9,065 nucleotides of DNA, from the NCBI GenBank assembly GCA_030837265.1, contig JAUPKV010000604.1:1-9065 (forward strand), given 5' to 3'. Shown one piece after another: positions 7,264 through 9,065 of the stretch. The notes beneath the pieces were generated by a model. It saw nothing but the letters and a program-made list of their open reading frames with translations, was not told the origin of the DNA and did no database searches. Numbering within the stretch: position 1 is the first letter of the stretch; each line of letters opens with the position of its first letter. This stretch comes from Methanobacteriota archaeon (GTDB taxonomy: Archaea; Halobacteriota; Methanosarcinia; Methanosarcinales; Methanosarcinaceae). A program made the translations under genes and the position numbers.

Positions 7264-8601
7264 ATGACTGATAGTAGTGTCTTCGATCTTTTGGGAATCC
7301 TGGCCATATTTATTCTCGTTGCTGCGAACGGATTTTTCGTTGCTGCCGAGTTTTCGCTCGTCGCCGTTCGCCGAAGTCGCGTTACCGAGCTTGCAGCCTC
7401 CGGACGGAGGAATGCAAAGACACTTCAGCGTGCTGTCGACACTCTCGATGCCAACCTGGCAGCAACTCAACTAGGCATTACAATCTCCTCTTTGGCACTC
7501 GGCTGGATCGGTGAACCCGCTTTGGCTCATTTGATTGAGCCTTTATTGAGCATTTTGCCGGAATCACTTGCCTTTGCCGGGTCACATGCTATCGCAGTCA
7601 CAATTTCCTTTGTCATTATCACTACCCTGCATATCGTGCTTGGCGAACTTGCACCAAAGAGCCTCGCGCTTCAGCGCAGCGAAAATACGGCTCTTGGGGT
7701 AGTCAATCTGCTTGAAATTTTCTTATTCCTCTTCCGTCCGGCCATTCTAACCCTTAACGGGCTCGGCAACCTGGTTTTAAGGACTTTTGGACTCCAACCC
7801 GGGGCTGGGGAAGAGTTGGTTCACTCGCCGGATGAACTAAAGCTTCTCGTTCAGGAATGCCAGGAAGCCGGTGTGCTGCAGGAGGCGCAGCAAGAGGTTG
7901 TGGAGCGTGTTCTCAACATCGGCACACGCCACATTGGTGATATCATGACACCCCGACATCAGGTAGATTGGATTGATGCCGATGATGAGCGTGAAGAAAT
8001 GCTTCGAACGATTCGAGACTGTCAACACGAGCAGCTTCTTGTGGGCCGGGGCAGTATCGATTGGCCTTTGGGAATGGTTTTGAAGAAGGATCTCCTTGAT
8101 CAGGTTCTCGACGGCCAGCCACTTGATCCAATTGCGATCATCCGCGAGCCTCTCTTCGTTAATGAGTCAAGAACAATATTCAATGTACTTGAAGAGTTCA
8201 AGCAAAGACCGGTGAGGATTGCGGTTATTTTCAATGAATATGGCAACTTCGAAGGCATTGTAACACAGACTGACCTGCTGGAAGCCATTGCAGGTGATCT
8301 TCCGGATATCGACGGCGAAGAGCCGGGCATTATCGAACGTGATGACGGCTCACTTCTGATTGATGGCATGATGCCAGCTTACGAAACGTTTAATCACCTT
8401 GGCATAAAAGACAAATCAATACATGGCGATTTTCACACCATCGCCGGTTTCGCGCTGGTTCAGTTTGGTCGCTTAGCTTAGGTTGGTGAAGCGTTTTTTT
8501 ATGACGGTTGGTGTTTCAAGGTTGTAAGTATGAACAGGCGACGGATTGATAAACTGATGGTTCAAAAAATTCCCGCCTTCAAACCGGAAAATGAGCCGTA
8601 A
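7264..8601 (+). CDS. CNNM/CorC-family membrane protein with an in-frame TAG, possible pyrrolysine protein
   Basis: This is a second DUF21-CBS-CBS-CorC_HlyC protein, probably a cation transporter. Numbered from the 7264 ATG: membrane helices near 7-30, 70-90, 105-127 and 142-165; NGFFVAAEF (22-30, N22 and E29); GELAPK (127-132); a CBS pair about 225-345 ending in FNEYGNFEGIVTQTDLLEAI; and a CorC_HlyC domain from about 354. Read conventionally the protein stops at TAG 8479-8481 after 405 residues, in mid-domain. The same frame runs on to TAA at 8599-8601, adding VGEAFFYDGW, RRRIDKLMVQ and a short tail, for 445 residues, close to the 436 of the neighbouring paralogue. The TAG (residue 406) aligns without gaps to K400 there. 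Either TAG is read as pyrrolysine or the gene carries one nonsense mutation. Composition is richer in GC than the minus-strand paralogue, suggesting a separate origin. A conservative annotation would be 7258-8481. Confidence 0.8.
8479..8481 (+). other. In-frame TAG, candidate pyrrolysine codon
   Basis: The codons before it give FGRLA and those after give VGEAF, matching the paralogue's LQQIP-K-TGDSI without a gap. The domain is conserved on both sides, and the usual residue at this place is basic. AAG to TAG is a single change. Confidence 0.6.
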
Positions 8602-8641
8602 CTATAAAATGAGCCGTAACTATAAAATGAGCCGTAACAAT
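8588..8641 (+). repeat. Three-copy 18-bp tandem repeat at the end of the plus-strand CNNM/CorC gene
   Basis: Units AAAATGAGCCGTAACTAT lie at 8588-8605 and 8606-8623, with a third at 8624-8641 that differs at one base (ACAAT for ACTAT). The unit length is a multiple of three, so each copy repeats the same reading, including the TAA at 8599 and a second TAA six bases on. The duplication lies after or across the true stop and adds further in-frame stops. Confidence 0.85.
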
Positions 8642-8716
8642 AACTAGCACCATTAAAGGACGCGAACGGAAGATAAATTTCCACAAGGGGATGTTGTAGA
8701 TTCCATTTTGATAATA

Positions 8717-8723
8717 TTTTTTT
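8717..8723 (+). terminator. Oligo-T tract, probable archaeal terminator
   Basis: Seven T in a row about 115 bases after the TAA at 8601. Archaeal RNA polymerase commonly stops at such tracts without a hairpin. Confidence 0.4.
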
Positions 8724-8765
8724 GGCTCTTCGACTGAGAGGCGACAGAACAGAGCAAGGAAGCTT

Positions 8766-8791
8766 CTTTTACAACTTCTTTATTTCTACTT
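8766..8791 (+). repeat. Copy 2 of the 26-bp dispersed repeat
   Basis: It matches 4951-4976 at 23 of 26 positions. It overlaps the left arm of an inverted repeat at 8785-8796. Confidence 0.45.
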
Positions 8792-8941
8792 GAATTCAAA
8801 AATTTATATATTTCCTATATGATGAGGAAAAATGAGTTAACTTTAACCCCCTCCTAATATTTATTTCCTTTTTCCCTTTTTTCTTCTGCCAGGACATTAG
8901 GAGCAGGATTTTCTTAGAGCGTGTCTTAAAATTCAAGTAGA
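8785..8941. repeat. Perfect 12-bp inverted repeat with a spacer of about 130 bases
   Basis: TCTACTTGAATT (8785-8796) and AATTCAAGTAGA (8930-8941) are exact reverse complements. The 157-bp unit has no open frame and contains TATATATTT and a pyrimidine tract. It could be a MITE-like remnant, or the arms could pair in an RNA. Confidence 0.5.
8864..8887 (+). terminator. Pyrimidine-rich T tract
   Basis: This stretch is entirely C and T, with runs of five and six T. It would stop any plus-strand transcript that passes the earlier T7 tract, before it enters the minus-strand gene. Confidence 0.35.
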
Positions 8942-8945
8942 CAGA

Positions 8946-9065
8946 TCAATCCGGTTCCATACTTACGGTTTCCCCTACCGCAAGCATAAGCTCACCGTAG
9001 AGCAGTTTTTCCAGAGTTTCGGCTACATATTTCCTTTGCATATATTTCTGGATATCCTCGTGCAT
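8946..9065 (-). CDS. C-terminal end of an unrecognised protein, cut by the window edge
   Basis: On the minus strand the frame is open from the window edge to TGA at 8946-8948, giving 39 residues that begin MHEDIQKYMQRKYVAETLEK and end in ETVSMEPD. Codon use is balanced and the peptide is amphipathic and helix-like (YVAETLEKLLYGELMLAV), so it looks like real coding sequence. The first codon here is ATG, but the gene may well begin outside the window. I do not recognise the family. It converges on the plus-strand CNNM/CorC gene. Confidence 0.5.
   Translation of the reverse strand: MHEDIQKYMQRKYVAETLEKLLYGELMLAVGETVSMEPD

Larger units (their letters stand above)
8602..8945. other. Intergenic region between convergent genes
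   Basis: No gene is seen. It holds the rest of the tandem repeat, an oligo-T tract, one copy of a dispersed repeat, a long-spaced inverted repeat and a pyrimidine-rich tract. Transcripts from both sides should end here. Confidence 0.55.

Noticed and set aside
7195..7470. Minus-strand frame overlapping the start of the plus-strand CNNM/CorC gene
   Set aside because: Shadow of the real gene; low-quality peptide and no supporting signals.

Overview
The window looks archaeal, most plausibly from a Methanosarcina-like methanogen. This is an inference from several signs: long AT-rich intergenic stretches, TATA-like elements a short distance upstream of most starts, strong Shine-Dalgarno sites, and TAA or TGA as the clear stop of every gene. 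The one TAG that ends an open frame sits inside a conserved domain, as expected in an organism that reads TAG as pyrrolysine. No gene here fixes the species.

Bases 1-4522 look like a small defence island. First comes a very AT-rich gene (75-2399) for an Mrr-type nuclease fused to a STAND NTPase (nSTAND3-like). A compact, more GC-rich two-gene operon follows: an ABC/SMC-type AAA ATPase (2685-3914) and a DUF4276 protein with a Toprim-like acidic motif pattern (3911-4522), joined by an ATGA stop/start overlap. Imperfect 25-bp direct repeats (2435-2459 and 4586-4610) lie on either side of this operon.

Bases 4523-5286 hold no convincing gene but several hairpins and a dispersed repeat. Bases 5287-8601 carry two divergent CNNM/CorC-type membrane proteins (DUF21, CBS pair, CorC_HlyC domain; often mislabelled hemolysins), separated by a 660-bp AT-rich region with repeats and possible operators. 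The minus-strand copy is complete. The plus-strand copy meets an in-frame TAG at 8479-8481, yet the frame continues for 39 more codons that complete the CorC_HlyC domain without a gap. The TAG aligns with a lysine of the neighbouring paralogue. A pyrrolysine codon is the most interesting reading; a recent nonsense mutation is the alternative. The true stop lies in a three-copy 18-bp tandem repeat.

The right end (8602-9065) is intergenic sequence with oligo-T tracts and an inverted repeat, then the last 39 codons of an unrecognised minus-strand gene that runs off the window.
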